A DNA stretch of 64,000 bases from CALCTE01 sp045585835 (GTDB lineage: Bacteria; Bacillota; Clostridia; Oscillospirales; CAG-272), in contig JAZMZG010000037.1 in assembly GCA_045585835.1 (NCBI GenBank), positions 1-64,000 of the forward strand, given 5' to 3'. Numbering within the stretch: the first letter of the stretch is position 1; each line of letters starts with the position of its first letter. The notes beneath the pieces are model-generated. The model did not search any database. It worked only from the letters and a program-made list of their open reading frames with translations, and had not been told where the DNA came from. The translations under genes and the position numbers were made by a program. Of the stretch, positions 1 through 11,740 are shown one piece after another.

Positions 1-2502
<2,502 letters not shown>

Positions 2503-2707
2503 TCCGTTCTCTGTTTCCTATTGTATGATCTCGCAAATCGGTTGTTTTACTATTATTGTAGTTTCCCAACTTCAACTTTCAGAAAGACCTTTAAAAAATA
2601 TCTTTAGTATTCTAAAGTTCTCCTGTCTGTTTGCTTTCAATTTGCTTCTTTCTCTTTATTCAGTTTTCAAGGTACATCTTTGAACTTGCCGCCTCACTCT
2701 TTTCAAG

Positions 2708-2784
2708 TGGTGGGCTCAAATGGACTCGAACCATCGACCTCGTGCTTATCAGGCACGCGCTCTAACCACCTGAGCTATGAGCCC
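2708..2784 (-). tRNA. tRNA-Ile (anticodon GAT)
   Basis: The minus strand folds as a complete 77-nt cloverleaf. The acceptor GGGCTCA pairs with TGAGCCC, the anticodon loop is CTGATAA with GAT, and the CCA end is encoded. It sits in the 16S-23S spacer next to tRNA-Ala, the usual bacterial arrangement. Confidence 0.97.
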
Positions 2785-2798
2785 ATGGCTTTAAGTTC

Positions 2799-2874
2799 TG
2801 GTGGAGATAAAGAGATTCGAACTCTTGACCCCCTGCTTGCAGGGCAGGTGCTCTCCCAGCTGAGCTATACCCCC
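2799..2874 (-). tRNA. tRNA-Ala (anticodon TGC) with C at position 33
   Basis: This is a 76-nt cloverleaf with encoded CCA. The acceptor GGGGGTA against TATCTCC contains the G3-U70 wobble that is the alanine identity element. The anticodon stem CCTGC/GCAGG encloses the loop CCTGCAA, so the anticodon is TGC but the base 5' to it (position 33) is C rather than the nearly universal U. The rest of the tRNA looks normal. It lies 14 bases from tRNA-Ile and upstream of it in the transcript. Confidence 0.96.
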
Positions 2875-2938
2875 ATTTGGGCTTTACACCCATTTCTCTT
2901 TGTCTTCACTTGCTTTCAATGTCCAATCGCTCGGGCAC

Positions 2939-2954
2939 TGAAAATTGAACAACA
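2939..2954 (-). repeat. 16S processing stem, 3' arm
   Basis: This 16-bp segment just downstream of 16S is the exact reverse complement of 4656-4671 in the rRNA leader. The two arms would pair to loop out the whole 16S, as expected for an RNase III processing stem. The complementarity is seen directly; the role is inferred from known rRNA operons. Confidence 0.8.
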
Positions 2955-2999
2955 CTACTTACTCTCGACGTTGTCGCTTACTCTTCCGAGCAAGGACGT

Positions 3000-4522
<1,523 letters not shown>

Positions 4523-4655
4523 TTATTCAACAAGAACCTCTCAGGCCCTTGTTATACTTGAGTTCTATCTTAGCTTTCACTAAAAAAATTACTTGTTAAA
4601 AAAAGGAATTGTCGAGTTCTGATTTCGTTCTTTGTACAAACTAATCTTCTCTTCA

Positions 4656-4671
4656 TGTTGTTCAATTTTCA
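4656..4671 (-). repeat. 16S processing stem, 5' arm (leader)
   Basis: Leader partner of 2939-2954, with perfect 16-bp complementarity flanking 16S. A nearby shared segment around TCAATGTCCA also occurs in both the leader and the 16S-tRNA spacer. Confidence 0.8.
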
Positions 4672-4682
4672 ATGTCCAAACC

Positions 4683-4702
4683 GCTCCCCCCTCACAGGGA
4701 GC
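4683..4702 (-). promoter_or_regulatory. hairpin at the 5' end of the rRNA transcript
   Basis: GCTCCC pairs with GGGAGC, starting about 7 bases after the -10 box of the rRNA promoter, so the rRNA transcript probably begins with this hairpin. It may act in transcript stability or antitermination; the sequence does not decide this. Confidence 0.45.
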
Positions 4703-4708
4703 TTTGTT

Positions 4709-4737
4709 AGTATATCTCTTTTTTCTCCCTTTGTCAA
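4709..4737 (-). promoter_or_regulatory. rRNA operon promoter
   Basis: On the minus strand TTGACA (4732-4737) is followed after exactly 17 bases by TATACT (4709-4714), in an A/T-rich setting with A-tracts upstream that could act as an UP element. It is about 190 bp upstream of 16S. The leader from 4523 to 4708 holds no gene. Confidence 0.9.
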
Positions 4738-4795
4738 TACCTTTTTTGAAAATTTTTAAAAATTTTTTCCTACCTATTTATTATATATAAAAAAA

Positions 4796-5212
4796 TCATT
4801 CTCTTTTTTTCAAAAAAATTACAAATTCCGTTACGGATTTCACTATTGCCGTGAACGAAAAAACCGCCGCACCGACAAAAAGGCACACCGCAAGTCTGCC
4901 GTATATTTCGTCTGCATCCCAAATAAGACAAATGAGTATTGCGGAAAATACAGCATCGGCAAAGCACAGCATCCACCCTCTGCCGTTTTGAAATATGCCC
5001 GCCATAATTCCGTATGCGATGCCAAAGAGCGGAAAAAACACGGCGACGCTTATGGCAAGAATACCGTATTCGCCCGCCTCCGAAGGAGCAGTATATTTGG
5101 AGTAGATATAATACGTGCTTACAGCCGTATAGAATATGACGCTCCACGCAACGAGCGTCAAAGAACCTCTTGTAAGTCCGTCGCGCTCGCCCGAGTCCGC
5201 CTTCTTTATCAT
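4796..5212 (-). CDS. small four-helix membrane protein, unknown function
   Basis: This 138-aa protein is not recognised. It has a charged N-terminus (about residues 1-14) and four hydrophobic segments at about residues 17-40, 50-74, 80-100 and 105-132, ending in KKRE. This pattern suggests a polytopic inner-membrane protein. The start is supported by GAGGTGAT, seven bases before ATG. It lies between the rRNA promoter and a divergent membrane-protein gene, with about 115 bp between the two starts. Nothing nearby indicates a role, and the topology is judged from hydrophobicity only. Confidence 0.7.
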   Translation of the reverse strand: MIKKADSGERDGLTRGSLTLVAWSVIFYTAVSTYYIYSKYTAPSEAGEYGILAISVAVFFPLFGIAYGIMAGIFQNGRGWMLCFADAVFSAILICLIWDADEIYGRLAVCLFVGAAVFSFTAIVKSVTEFVIFLKKRE

Positions 5213-5268
5213 TTCATCACCTCTTACTGATTCTTTGCCGATTTTTTGTAAATTATTCTCCGTGCATA

Positions 5269-5297
5269 TTTACTTTTTTTCATTTTAATGATAAAAT
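5269..5297 (+). promoter_or_regulatory. promoter for the 5329-7716 gene group
   Basis: TTTACT (5269-5274) and TAAAAT (5292-5297) are separated by 17 bases. About 30 bases later comes the first start codon, with its GAGGTGA ribosome binding site. Confidence 0.6.
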
Positions 5298-5328
5298 TAT
5301 TATAACTCTCATTGTGAGGTGATATTCT

Positions 5329-6165
5329 ATGAAAACGAGCCGTAAATATTTTCCGCTGTTTTTATCTTTGACGGTTAGCACAGCCGCCTGCACCGTACGC
5401 AGCGTGTTAATGTTTTTATACACAGACAATCTCGGTGAATATTCGGGAAGCAAGGTTTTGCTTTATCTTTTGTCCGCGCTTTTGATAGCGGCTATAGTCT
5501 TATTTGCCGCCGCTACCGGAAAAAACACAAAAAAAGAGGCTGTGCATACGAGTACGGACTCGGGCTTTGCGGAAATTTTCGTTTGGGCTTGCGTAGGCTT
5601 TTTCCATGCTTTTTCTATTCTGTTTATGGCATTTGCTCTTATAGAAGGCTCGGCATTTTTTGAGGGAGGCACGAAGCTTGCGACGCTTCTTTTGTTGATT
5701 GCATCTCTGTTTTGCGCAGTGCTTTGCTTTATCAAAGCATCGGGAAAGGAATCGAAGCTTAAAAGCTCTCCTTTTTATTCCCTTATGTATATTTTTCCGA
5801 TTTCTTGGTCCTTGATAAGACTTTTCGTTTTGTTTATAAATTACTCTGCGATGGCGATATACACCACCGAAAAGCTCCAAATTTTGAGCCTTATTGTGCT
5901 CACTGTATACTTTCTTTACGAAGCACGGCTTTATTATTTTCAAAAGCCTCTTTCGCTGCGCTCGTACGCCGTAGTATCGGGAGGTGCGCTCATACTCGTG
6001 CCGCTTTCTGCGCTGCCGAGCTTTTTGAAGTCGCTTTTTATAAACGAAAGCGCTAATTTCGGAGAGCCTATACTGTGCCTTGTTGAGCTTGCGATGTGCG
6101 CTTATGCCGCTGTAAGCCTCGCCGCCGCACTTAAAAACAGGAGAAACACAAATGCGAATCGATAA
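5329..6165 (+). CDS. polytopic membrane protein, unknown function
   Basis: This 278-aa protein has about eight hydrophobic segments (roughly residues 8-30, 40-62, 80-104, 112-132, 145-170, 180-198, 210-230 and 245-268) and short charged loops. No catalytic motif or known family was recognised. The ATG follows GAGGTGA by seven bases. Its last 14 bases overlap the start of rqcP, so the two are translationally coupled. The coupling suggests co-expression but gives no function. Confidence 0.75.
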   Translation: MKTSRKYFPLFLSLTVSTAACTVRSVLMFLYTDNLGEYSGSKVLLYLLSALLIAAIVLFAAATGKNTKKEAVHTSTDSGFAEIFVWACVGFFHAFSILFMAFALIEGSAFFEGGTKLATLLLLIASLFCAVLCFIKASGKESKLKSSPFYSLMYIFPISWSLIRLFVLFINYSAMAIYTTEKLQILSLIVLTVYFLYEARLYYFQKPLSLRSYAVVSGGALILVPLSALPSFLKSLFINESANFGEPILCLVELAMCAYAAVSLAAALKNRRNTNANR

Positions 6166-6397
6166 ATTTTTAAAGCTTTCGAGGATTATAAAACGCCGAA
6201 CCGTAGCCAACGAGGCTTGCGATATGCAAAGAGTAAAGGTGAACGGAAGGGACGTCAAGGCTTCCTATAACGTAAAGCTCGGCGATGTCGTTGAAATAGC
6301 CTTTGGCGCAAAAAATCTTTCTTTTGAGATAACCGACCTTTCCGAAAATCTGCCCAAAGACAAGTGCTCGCAGATGTATCGGGTGATAGACGGCTGA
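6152..6397 (+). CDS. rqcP: S4-domain RNA-binding protein RqcP
   Basis: The 81-aa protein is a single S4 domain (MRIDKFLKLSR..IKRRT..A, then a VKVNG beta-hairpin and LGDVVEI). It closely resembles the B. subtilis YabO/RqcP family of 80-90 aa. RqcP binds stalled 50S-peptidyl-tRNA complexes together with RqcH and promotes alanine tailing in ribosome quality control. The start overlaps the upstream gene by 14 bp. In bacilli the gene usually sits near the divIC region, so this location between membrane-protein and lipoprotein genes is different. The family call is strong; the exact function is by homology. Confidence 0.88.
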   Translation: MRIDKFLKLSRIIKRRTVANEACDMQRVKVNGRDVKASYNVKLGDVVEIAFGAKNLSFEITDLSENLPKDKCSQMYRVIDG

Positions 6398-6417
6398 CGC
6401 CGCAAAGGAGCTCTAAT

Positions 6418-7716
6418 ATGAAAAAAGCCCTCCTTTCGTTTTTGCTTATAATATCACTTACTCTGCCCCTTTCAAGCTGTACCGACGCTCCCGTGAAGGA
6501 AACGACGCCGAGCAAGGATAGCAATAATATGCTCATTCAAACGCCCAACGAGCCTATAGGCACGCCCGGTGTTCCCGAGGATACGGTCGTTTCCGTATTG
6601 GCGTGCGGTGATAATATCATTCACGGCAAAGTAAAGGATCACGGTGATAAGTACGGCTATGCTTCCATATACGAAAAGATAGCGCCGCTCGTTGCCGAGA
6701 AGGACATTTCCTACATCAACGTCGAAACTCTTATCGGCGGCGACGAATACGGATATTCCGGATACCCGAACTTCAACTCGCCCTCAGAGGTCGGCCAAAC
6801 TCTCGTCGATTTGGGATTTGACGTTATGAATCTTGCGCATAACCACATGCTTGATGCGCCCGGTAAAGATAAGGCGCTTTATCTTCGTAACTGTGCAAAA
6901 TTCTTCGAGGAGAGAAGCTGTGTACCCATCGGCTACTACAGCAGCGAGGCAGATACCGAAAACTTACGCATAACCGAAGTAAAGGGTATTAAAATCGCAT
7001 GGCTTGCATACACCTACGACGACAATCAAGCCTATAACTTTGCCGCAAGTGAAAACAATTCCTACAGCGAACGCTCGCTAAACGGACATAAGTCTGCCAC
7101 GAGCAAGGACGTATATATCCCCTATCTCAAAAAGGCGCTCATCGAAAAGCAAGTCTCTATAGCAAAAAAGCAGGCGGACGTTGTTATCGTTTCCGCGCAT
7201 TGGGGCATAGAGGACAGCTACAGCGCGCCAAATACTCTATTCCCCACTCACGATATGCAGGACGCATACGCACAGGTATTTGCGGACTGCGGTGTTGACG
7301 TGGTAATAGGTATGCACCCGCACGTAATACAAAAGACCGAGTGGGTGGAGGGTAAAAACGGAGGCAAAACGCTATGTGCTTACTCGCTTGGCAACCTCCT
7401 TTCCCGTATGCTTTGGGGCAGAAATATGATAGGCGCAATGATGGAATTCGATATCGTAAAAAACGGCGTAACGGGCGAAATAAGCATTCAAAACGCATAT
7501 ATGGTGCCTACAATATGCCAATACAACAAAAACAGCGCCGACTTTAAGATAATTCCCTTTTCGGAATATACCCAAGAGCTTGCCGCAGCTCACGGTTGCC
7601 ACCAAAACGATGCAACCGACCGTAAGAGAGGCAAAATATTCAGCTATGAAGCCATAAAAGAAAAAATAGACGTGACCTTTGACAAACAGTTTTTGAAGGA
7701 AGGCTACGTTGCATAA
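6418..7716 (+). CDS. CapA-family lipoprotein (poly-gamma-glutamate capsule synthesis-like metallophosphatase)
   Basis: The 432-aa protein starts at the ATG after AAAGGAG; an upstream in-frame ATG at 6364 lies inside rqcP and has no such site. A signal peptide ends in a lipobox with LSSC, placing the lipidated Cys near residue 20. A short linker rich in P and T follows. The CapA/PGA_cap domain then shows ACGDNIIHG, VETLIGG, NLAHNHMLD, SAHWG and GMHPHVIQ, the metal-binding Asp/Asn/His set of this calcineurin-like family. Family members occur in capsule and polyglutamate operons, but many clostridial copies stand alone and have no proven substrate. No capBC genes are nearby. The protein should act outside the cell, anchored to the membrane. 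Confidence 0.85.
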   Translation: MKKALLSFLLIISLTLPLSSCTDAPVKETTPSKDSNNMLIQTPNEPIGTPGVPEDTVVSVLACGDNIIHGKVKDHGDKYGYASIYEKIAPLVAEKDISYINVETLIGGDEYGYSGYPNFNSPSEVGQTLVDLGFDVMNLAHNHMLDAPGKDKALYLRNCAKFFEERSCVPIGYYSSEADTENLRITEVKGIKIAWLAYTYDDNQAYNFAASENNSYSERSLNGHKSATSKDVYIPYLKKALIEKQVSIAKKQADVVIVSAHWGIEDSYSAPNTLFPTHDMQDAYAQVFADCGVDVVIGMHPHVIQKTEWVEGKNGGKTLCAYSLGNLLSRMLWGRNMIGAMMEFDIVKNGVTGEISIQNAYMVPTICQYNKNSADFKIIPFSEYTQELAAAHGCHQNDATDRKRGKIFSYEAIKEKIDVTFDKQFLKEGYVA

Positions 7717-7725
7717 ATAAAAGAG

Positions 7726-7760
7726 GACTCGAATAGTATTTACTGTTCGAGTCTTTTTTT
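7726..7760 (+). terminator. intrinsic terminator after capA-like gene
   Basis: An 8-bp stem GACTCGAA/TTCGAGTC with a 12-base loop is followed by seven T. The T-tract ends one base before the GGAGG site of the next gene, so that gene must be transcribed by read-through or from a promoter inside the upstream gene. Confidence 0.85.
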
Positions 7761-7770
7761 GGAGGTTTTT

Positions 7771-8163
7771 ATGAAAAAAGTAAAAGAGCCTATGCCTGCT
7801 TTTAAGGCTATACTTATCAGCAGCGCAATCTCACTTGTTTCGGTATTTATCTTATCTCTGCTCTGCGCATCGTTTTTACAAAGCAAAGCGTCTCCCGAAA
7901 GCTTTTACGGGGTAACGTCTGTAGTCATACCCGTAGCGTCGTCGCTTATAGGCGGACTTTTATGTGCCCTGCTTTCTAAAGGCAAGGGACTTATACGCGG
8001 CTTTTTGGTCGGAATACTTGCGGGGCTTTTGATAAATCTTACAGGGCTTGTGCTTTCACCGAGCTCTTCCCCTGATGCGATGGGAATACTTATGCCCTTC
8101 GTATATTCTTCCCTCTCGGGCGCACTCGGTGGCTTTTTGGGAGTAAATCTAATAAAAAAATAA
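7771..8163 (+). CDS. TIGR04086/YrzE-type small membrane protein
   Basis: The 130-aa protein has four hydrophobic segments (about residues 12-36, 48-69, 77-98 and 106-127) with glycine-rich helices. The pattern and length fit the TIGR04086 family of Firmicutes, whose function is unknown. The start is ATG 7771, five bases after GGAGG. A TTG four codons upstream lies inside the preceding terminator T-tract and is rejected. The gene ends at a bidirectional terminator. Confidence 0.78.
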   Translation: MKKVKEPMPAFKAILISSAISLVSVFILSLLCASFLQSKASPESFYGVTSVVIPVASSLIGGLLCALLSKGKGLIRGFLVGILAGLLINLTGLVLSPSSSPDAMGILMPFVYSSLSGALGGFLGVNLIKK

Positions 8164-8192
8164 GAGATGGCAAAAGCCATCTCTTATTTTTT
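8161..8192. terminator. bidirectional terminator between the membrane gene and fakA
   Basis: The 11-bp stem TAAGAGATGGC/GCCATCTCTTA has an AAAA loop, with a T-tract on the plus-strand side and an A-tract on the other. It overlaps the stop codons of both converging genes. Confidence 0.9.
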
Positions 8193-9864
8193 ATTCCGCA
8201 AGTAATATATAAGGGTATATCTCTTGGCCGCCGTCTGCGAAATATATTTCCGCACTCGGTATCTCCTTTTCAAGAGCTTCCTTGAGCTTTACGGATTCTT
8301 CGCTTTGCATGCTGTCCTTGCAAAATACGGTAAGTATGCTCTTTTCGGTGCCGTCAAACATCTTCTTAGCAAGATTCGTTGCCGCAAGACTGCAGCTTTC
8401 GTCGCAGTTGATTATCTCCTTGCCGATATAACCGATATATTCGCCGTTTCTTATATCCACGCCGCAAAGGTGCGCATCTCTTATTGCGGGCGAAACGTAT
8501 CCCGTGCTGACCGTGAGCATCGCATCGGCTATATTGGATTTGAGCGCTTCTACGTCCTCTGCTTCAAAGTCAAAGTTTATAACGCCGACGTAGCCTGCGC
8601 CTATATCCTTGCTTTCGATAACGTGTATCTTCGCCTTTTCGTATATCTGTGCCGCCTGCTTTGCCGCCATAATTATATTCGAATTGTTGGGGAAAACAAA
8701 TATATGCTCTGCGGCAATTCTTCCGAACGCTTCTATAAATTCGGAGGTAGAGGGGTTGTTTGTCTGCCCGCCCGAAATTATTTCGTCCACGCCGAGCGAT
8801 TTAAACGTTTCTGCGATTCCCTCGCCCGTGCATACGGTAACGATACCGTATTTCTTCAAAACGGGCTTTTCTTCTTTTCTTATCGTTTCGTTATGCTGAA
8901 GCGACATATTTTCTATTTTAAGGCTTACGAATTCGCCGTACTTATGGCAAAATTCGAGCACTTTTTCGGGCGTCTTTGTGTGAACGTGTATCTTCACGAT
9001 GCTTCCGTCCTTAAACGAAACTATGCTGTCGCCTATAGTTGAAAGGAAATCCGTTATCACGCCGCAATCAAACTTATCTACGTCGACCTTGCTGTTTTGA
9101 AGCTGGAGTAAAAGCTCCGTGCAATAGCCGTAGGTCATTTCACTGTCTGCGTTAAACATAGAGGTGTCTATGCGCTTTTGAGCAGTCTTTGCCGTCGGCG
9201 CCGCCTCTATAGCCTCGCCCGAAAGCACCTTGTCAAAGCCCTCTGCGATAAAGAACAGTCCCGCTCCGCCGCTATCGATAACGCCCGCCTCTTTTAATAC
9301 GGGTAAAAGCTCGGGTGTTCTCTGCAGAGAATCGTTCATCTCTTTTTTTAAATCGGAGAAAAGCTCCTTTATATCCTTATACTCGCTCGCGGCAGATGCG
9401 ACCTTTTCGACCGCTTCTCTTGCAACGGTGAGTATCGTGCCCTCCGTGGGAGTAAGCACCGCCTTATATGCCTGCGCAACGCCCGACTGCAAAGCCTTGC
9501 CGACTACTTCCGTATCAGCCTTGTCACAGTCCTTAAAGCCTTTTGCGATTCCGCTGAAAAACTGCGAAAGAATTACACCCGAGTTACCTCTTGCGCCCAT
9601 AAGCATACCGTGGGCAAAAGCCTCAACGACGCTCGAAAGTCCGCTGTCGGAATCTATATCGGAAATCTCCGCAATACCGCCGTCTATGGTCATATACATA
9701 TTATCGCCCGTATCACCGTCGGGAACTGGAAATACGTTTAGGTTGTTTACGGCGTCTACGTTTGCCTGCAAGTTTGCGGCTCCGCCCATCGCCATTTTGG
9801 CAAACAGCGCTCCGTCAAGCTCTCTTGCGCTCTCGGATTCAAGCTCCTTATCAAGTATAGACAT
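8191..9864 (-). CDS. fakA: fatty acid kinase catalytic subunit FakA (DAK2/DhaL domain)
   Basis: The 557-aa length is typical. The N-terminal DhaL domain (about 10-205) carries FPVPDGDTGDNM, whose Asp residues bind two Mg ions and ATP, and the GARGNSGVILSQ loop. Middle and C-terminal FakA domains follow, ending in GGQEIYPYILLAE. FakA phosphorylates a fatty acid held by a DegV-type FakB, feeding exogenous or recycled acyl chains into phospholipid synthesis. The gene is two bases downstream of a DegV-family fakB and in one operon with a MarR regulator, which supports the assignment. The older name for this family is YloV. Confidence 0.92.
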   Translation of the reverse strand: MSILDKELESESARELDGALFAKMAMGGAANLQANVDAVNNLNVFPVPDGDTGDNMYMTIDGGIAEISDIDSDSGLSSVVEAFAHGMLMGARGNSGVILSQFFSGIAKGFKDCDKADTEVVGKALQSGVAQAYKAVLTPTEGTILTVAREAVEKVASAASEYKDIKELFSDLKKEMNDSLQRTPELLPVLKEAGVIDSGGAGLFFIAEGFDKVLSGEAIEAAPTAKTAQKRIDTSMFNADSEMTYGYCTELLLQLQNSKVDVDKFDCGVITDFLSTIGDSIVSFKDGSIVKIHVHTKTPEKVLEFCHKYGEFVSLKIENMSLQHNETIRKEEKPVLKKYGIVTVCTGEGIAETFKSLGVDEIISGGQTNNPSTSEFIEAFGRIAAEHIFVFPNNSNIIMAAKQAAQIYEKAKIHVIESKDIGAGYVGVINFDFEAEDVEALKSNIADAMLTVSTGYVSPAIRDAHLCGVDIRNGEYIGYIGKEIINCDESCSLAATNLAKKMFDGTEKSILTVFCKDSMQSEESVKLKEALEKEIPSAEIYFADGGQEIYPYILLAE

Positions 9865-9866
9865 AA

Positions 9867-10733
9867 TTAACGTTCCTTTCCGATAAAGAATACAGCCAAT
9901 GTTCCTGGGCCTGCGTGGCTTCCGATTACCGTGCCGATATTTACGGTCATTTCGACCTCGACGCCATACTTTTCTTTTATCATAGCTTCAACGAACTTTG
10001 CATCGTTTTCGCAACATGCGTGACAAATATATATAGGTCCCTCGTTTTTGTTTTGCGCAAGCTCGCCTATTTTACAAACGAGTGCCGAAAGCGCCGCTTT
10101 TCTGCCCCTTACCTTCGTTACGTTCACAAGCTTGCCTTCATCGTCTACGTGAAGCACAGGCTTTATGCCGAGAAGATTTCCCACTACAGCTACCGTGGGG
10201 CTTATTCTTCCGCCTCTCTTTAAATATTCAAGGTCGTCGACCGTGAACCAATGTGCAATATTGCCTCTTATGCCCTCAACGTAGCTTACAAGCTCGTCAA
10301 GACTTGCACCCTCATCACGCTTTTTAGCGGCGAGCGACACAAGCAGTCCAAAGCCTGCGGAAGCGCAAGAGCTGTCAACCGCAACAAATCTTATATCGGA
10401 AAACTCTTCCGAAAGCTCACGTGCGGCAAGCACGGAAAATCCGTAGGTTGCGCTGAGTCCTGCGGAAAAGCCGATATATACGACGTCCTTTCCGTCCTTT
10501 GCGCATTCTTTGAAAAACTCCTTAAATCTCTCCGTATTTATAGCAGCCGTCTTTGCACTGTCGCCCTTTTTCATTCTTTCGTAGAATTCGCCTGCGGGGA
10601 TATCGTTGTCCTCGTAAATTTTATCTTCACCAACGAAATTAAACGTGATATTTATACTTTTCACGCCCCATTTTTCAAGTGTGGCGGGTGCGATATCACA
10701 ACCGGAATCCACGCATATTACGTAATTGCTCAT
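9867..10733 (-). CDS. fakB: DegV family fatty-acid-binding protein (FakB)
   Basis: The 288-aa length is standard for DegV proteins. The N-terminal CVDSGCDI segment, the SAGLSATYG lipid-carboxylate loop and the LEYLKRGGRIS motif are all present. FakB proteins bind one fatty acid in a tunnel and present it to FakA for phosphorylation. The gene lies directly upstream of fakA (2-bp gap) and 12 bp downstream of marR. Chain preference cannot be read from the sequence. Many genomes have several DegV paralogues; this one is the operon partner of FakA. Confidence 0.92.
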   Translation of the reverse strand: MSNYVICVDSGCDIAPATLEKWGVKSINITFNFVGEDKIYEDNDIPAGEFYERMKKGDSAKTAAINTERFKEFFKECAKDGKDVVYIGFSAGLSATYGFSVLAARELSEEFSDIRFVAVDSSCASAGFGLLVSLAAKKRDEGASLDELVSYVEGIRGNIAHWFTVDDLEYLKRGGRISPTVAVVGNLLGIKPVLHVDDEGKLVNVTKVRGRKAALSALVCKIGELAQNKNEGPIYICHACCENDAKFVEAMIKEKYGVEVEMTVNIGTVIGSHAGPGTLAVFFIGKER

Positions 10734-10745
10734 AGGTCATTCCTC

Positions 10746-11204
10746 CTACTGTTCTTTAAAATTTGCGGCTTCTGCCGTAGTGTCCACCATTCTTTTCAAA
10801 ACGGAATAAAACACCGCAAGGTCTTCCATGGAAATATCTCCGCGCACTTGGTCTTGTGCGCTAATGCCTATCTCCGAAAAGCTTTTTGCGATATCTCTCC
10901 CCTTTTCTGTCAGAATTATTTTTGCGTTATATTTACTTGTTTTGCCGTCCTTTAAGTTGTAGCGGATAATACCCTCTTTGCAAAGCGCATTGACCTCACG
11001 TGAAACGAGTGAGCGGTTGTAGCCGTTTTTTCTCGCTATCTCACTTGCGGTAAGCCCCTCGGGTAAGTCGTACAGCGAATATATCATAAGCGCATGCACA
11101 CCCTTTATTCCGATATTGCGAGCCACCGAGATCTCAATCGATTTTATGTAATTGTCAAGTTGGTGTATTCCCACGACAAAATCGTGAAATCTTTCGCTTT
11201 TCAT
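10746..11204 (-). CDS. MarR-family transcriptional regulator of the fak operon
   Basis: The 152-aa winged-helix protein has a helix-turn-helix at about 55-80 (LTASEIARKNGYNRSLVSREV) followed by a wing (KDGKTSKYNAKIILTEKG). The start is the ATG preceded by GGAGG; an in-frame ATG five codons upstream has no good site. It is the first gene of marR-fakB-fakA. The promoter contains palindromes sharing TGTTGACA, so autoregulation is likely. By analogy with FabT, a MarR protein that controls fatty acid genes in streptococci, the ligand could be an acyl phosphate or acyl-ACP. That is inference. Confidence 0.87.
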   Translation of the reverse strand: MKSERFHDFVVGIHQLDNYIKSIEISVARNIGIKGVHALMIYSLYDLPEGLTASEIARKNGYNRSLVSREVNALCKEGIIRYNLKDGKTSKYNAKIILTEKGRDIAKSFSEIGISAQDQVRGDISMEDLAVFYSVLKRMVDTTAEAANFKEQ

Positions 11205-11221
11205 AATTCCTCCATGCAAAA

Positions 11222-11274
11222 TGTTGAGTTGTCAACAATGCGTATTATATCACCTAAAAGTTTACTTGTCAACA
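11222..11274 (-). promoter_or_regulatory. marR-fakBA promoter with two operator-like sites
   Basis: On the minus strand TTGACA (11267-11272) is followed after 17 bases by TATAAT (11244-11249), a perfect consensus promoter. Two copies of TGTTGACAA are present. One overlaps the -35 box (11266-11274). The other (11222-11237) lies just after the -10 box and extends to the palindrome TGTTGA-N4-TCAACA. A repressor bound here would block initiation. The likely repressor is the MarR protein of the same operon. Confidence 0.82.
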
Positions 11275-11336
11275 TTTTATCGACATTTTCTAAAATATAT
11301 TCCCATATTAATGTTATTTACGCTCAAAAAATCCTA

Positions 11337-11366
11337 TTGACAAAAATGTAATATGTGAAATATAAT
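11337..11366 (+). promoter_or_regulatory. trxA promoter
   Basis: TTGACA (11337-11342), 18 bases and TATAAT (11361-11366) precede the thioredoxin start by about 30 bases. Confidence 0.85.
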
Positions 11367-11396
11367 ATATTTAACACAAGGCAAAGGAGTAAATTT

Positions 11397-11708
11397 ATGG
11401 CAGAAATAAGGTTAACGACAAACAATTTTGAAACCGAAGTGATAAACAGCGATTTGCCCGTGCTTATTGATTTTTGGGCAACTTGGTGCGGTCCCTGTAT
11501 GATGCTTTCCCCCATTATTGAGGAAATCGCAAAGGAAACCGAGGGCAAGGTCAAGGTATGCAAGGTAAACGTTGACGAGGAAAGAGAGCTTGCTGTGAAG
11601 TTTGCAATTTCAAGTATTCCCACGCTCATCGTTATGAAAAACGGCAAAGCAGTAAATCAAGCCGTTGGATACAGAGATAAGGCGCAAGTCTTGGAGCTTT
11701 TAAAGTAA
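11397..11708 (+). CDS. trxA: thioredoxin
   Basis: The 103-aa protein has the classic fold order and the redox motif DFWATWCGPC (active Cys pair WCGPC near residues 31-34), the cis-proline in SSIPTL, and the KNGK segment. It reduces disulfides in cytoplasmic proteins and peroxidase partners. The start is ATG 11397, after AAAGGAG; an upstream in-frame ATG overlaps the promoter and is rejected. The gene is followed after 32 bp by rubrerythrin, probably on the same transcript, and forms an oxidative-stress pair with it. No thioredoxin reductase is nearby. Confidence 0.95.
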   Translation: MAEIRLTTNNFETEVINSDLPVLIDFWATWCGPCMMLSPIIEEIAKETEGKVKVCKVNVDEERELAVKFAISSIPTLIVMKNGKAVNQAVGYRDKAQVLELLK

Positions 11709-11740
11709 GAAACAACTAATATATATAAGGAGAACACATT

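Noticed and set aside
5500..6258. 252-codon minus-strand frame
   Set aside because: It is antisense to the membrane protein gene at 5329-6165, which has a good ribosome binding site and hydrophobic pattern; the antisense product is basic and low in complexity.
8224..9886. Plus-strand frames of 272 and 218 codons
   Set aside because: Shadows of fakA, whose protein motifs are unmistakable.
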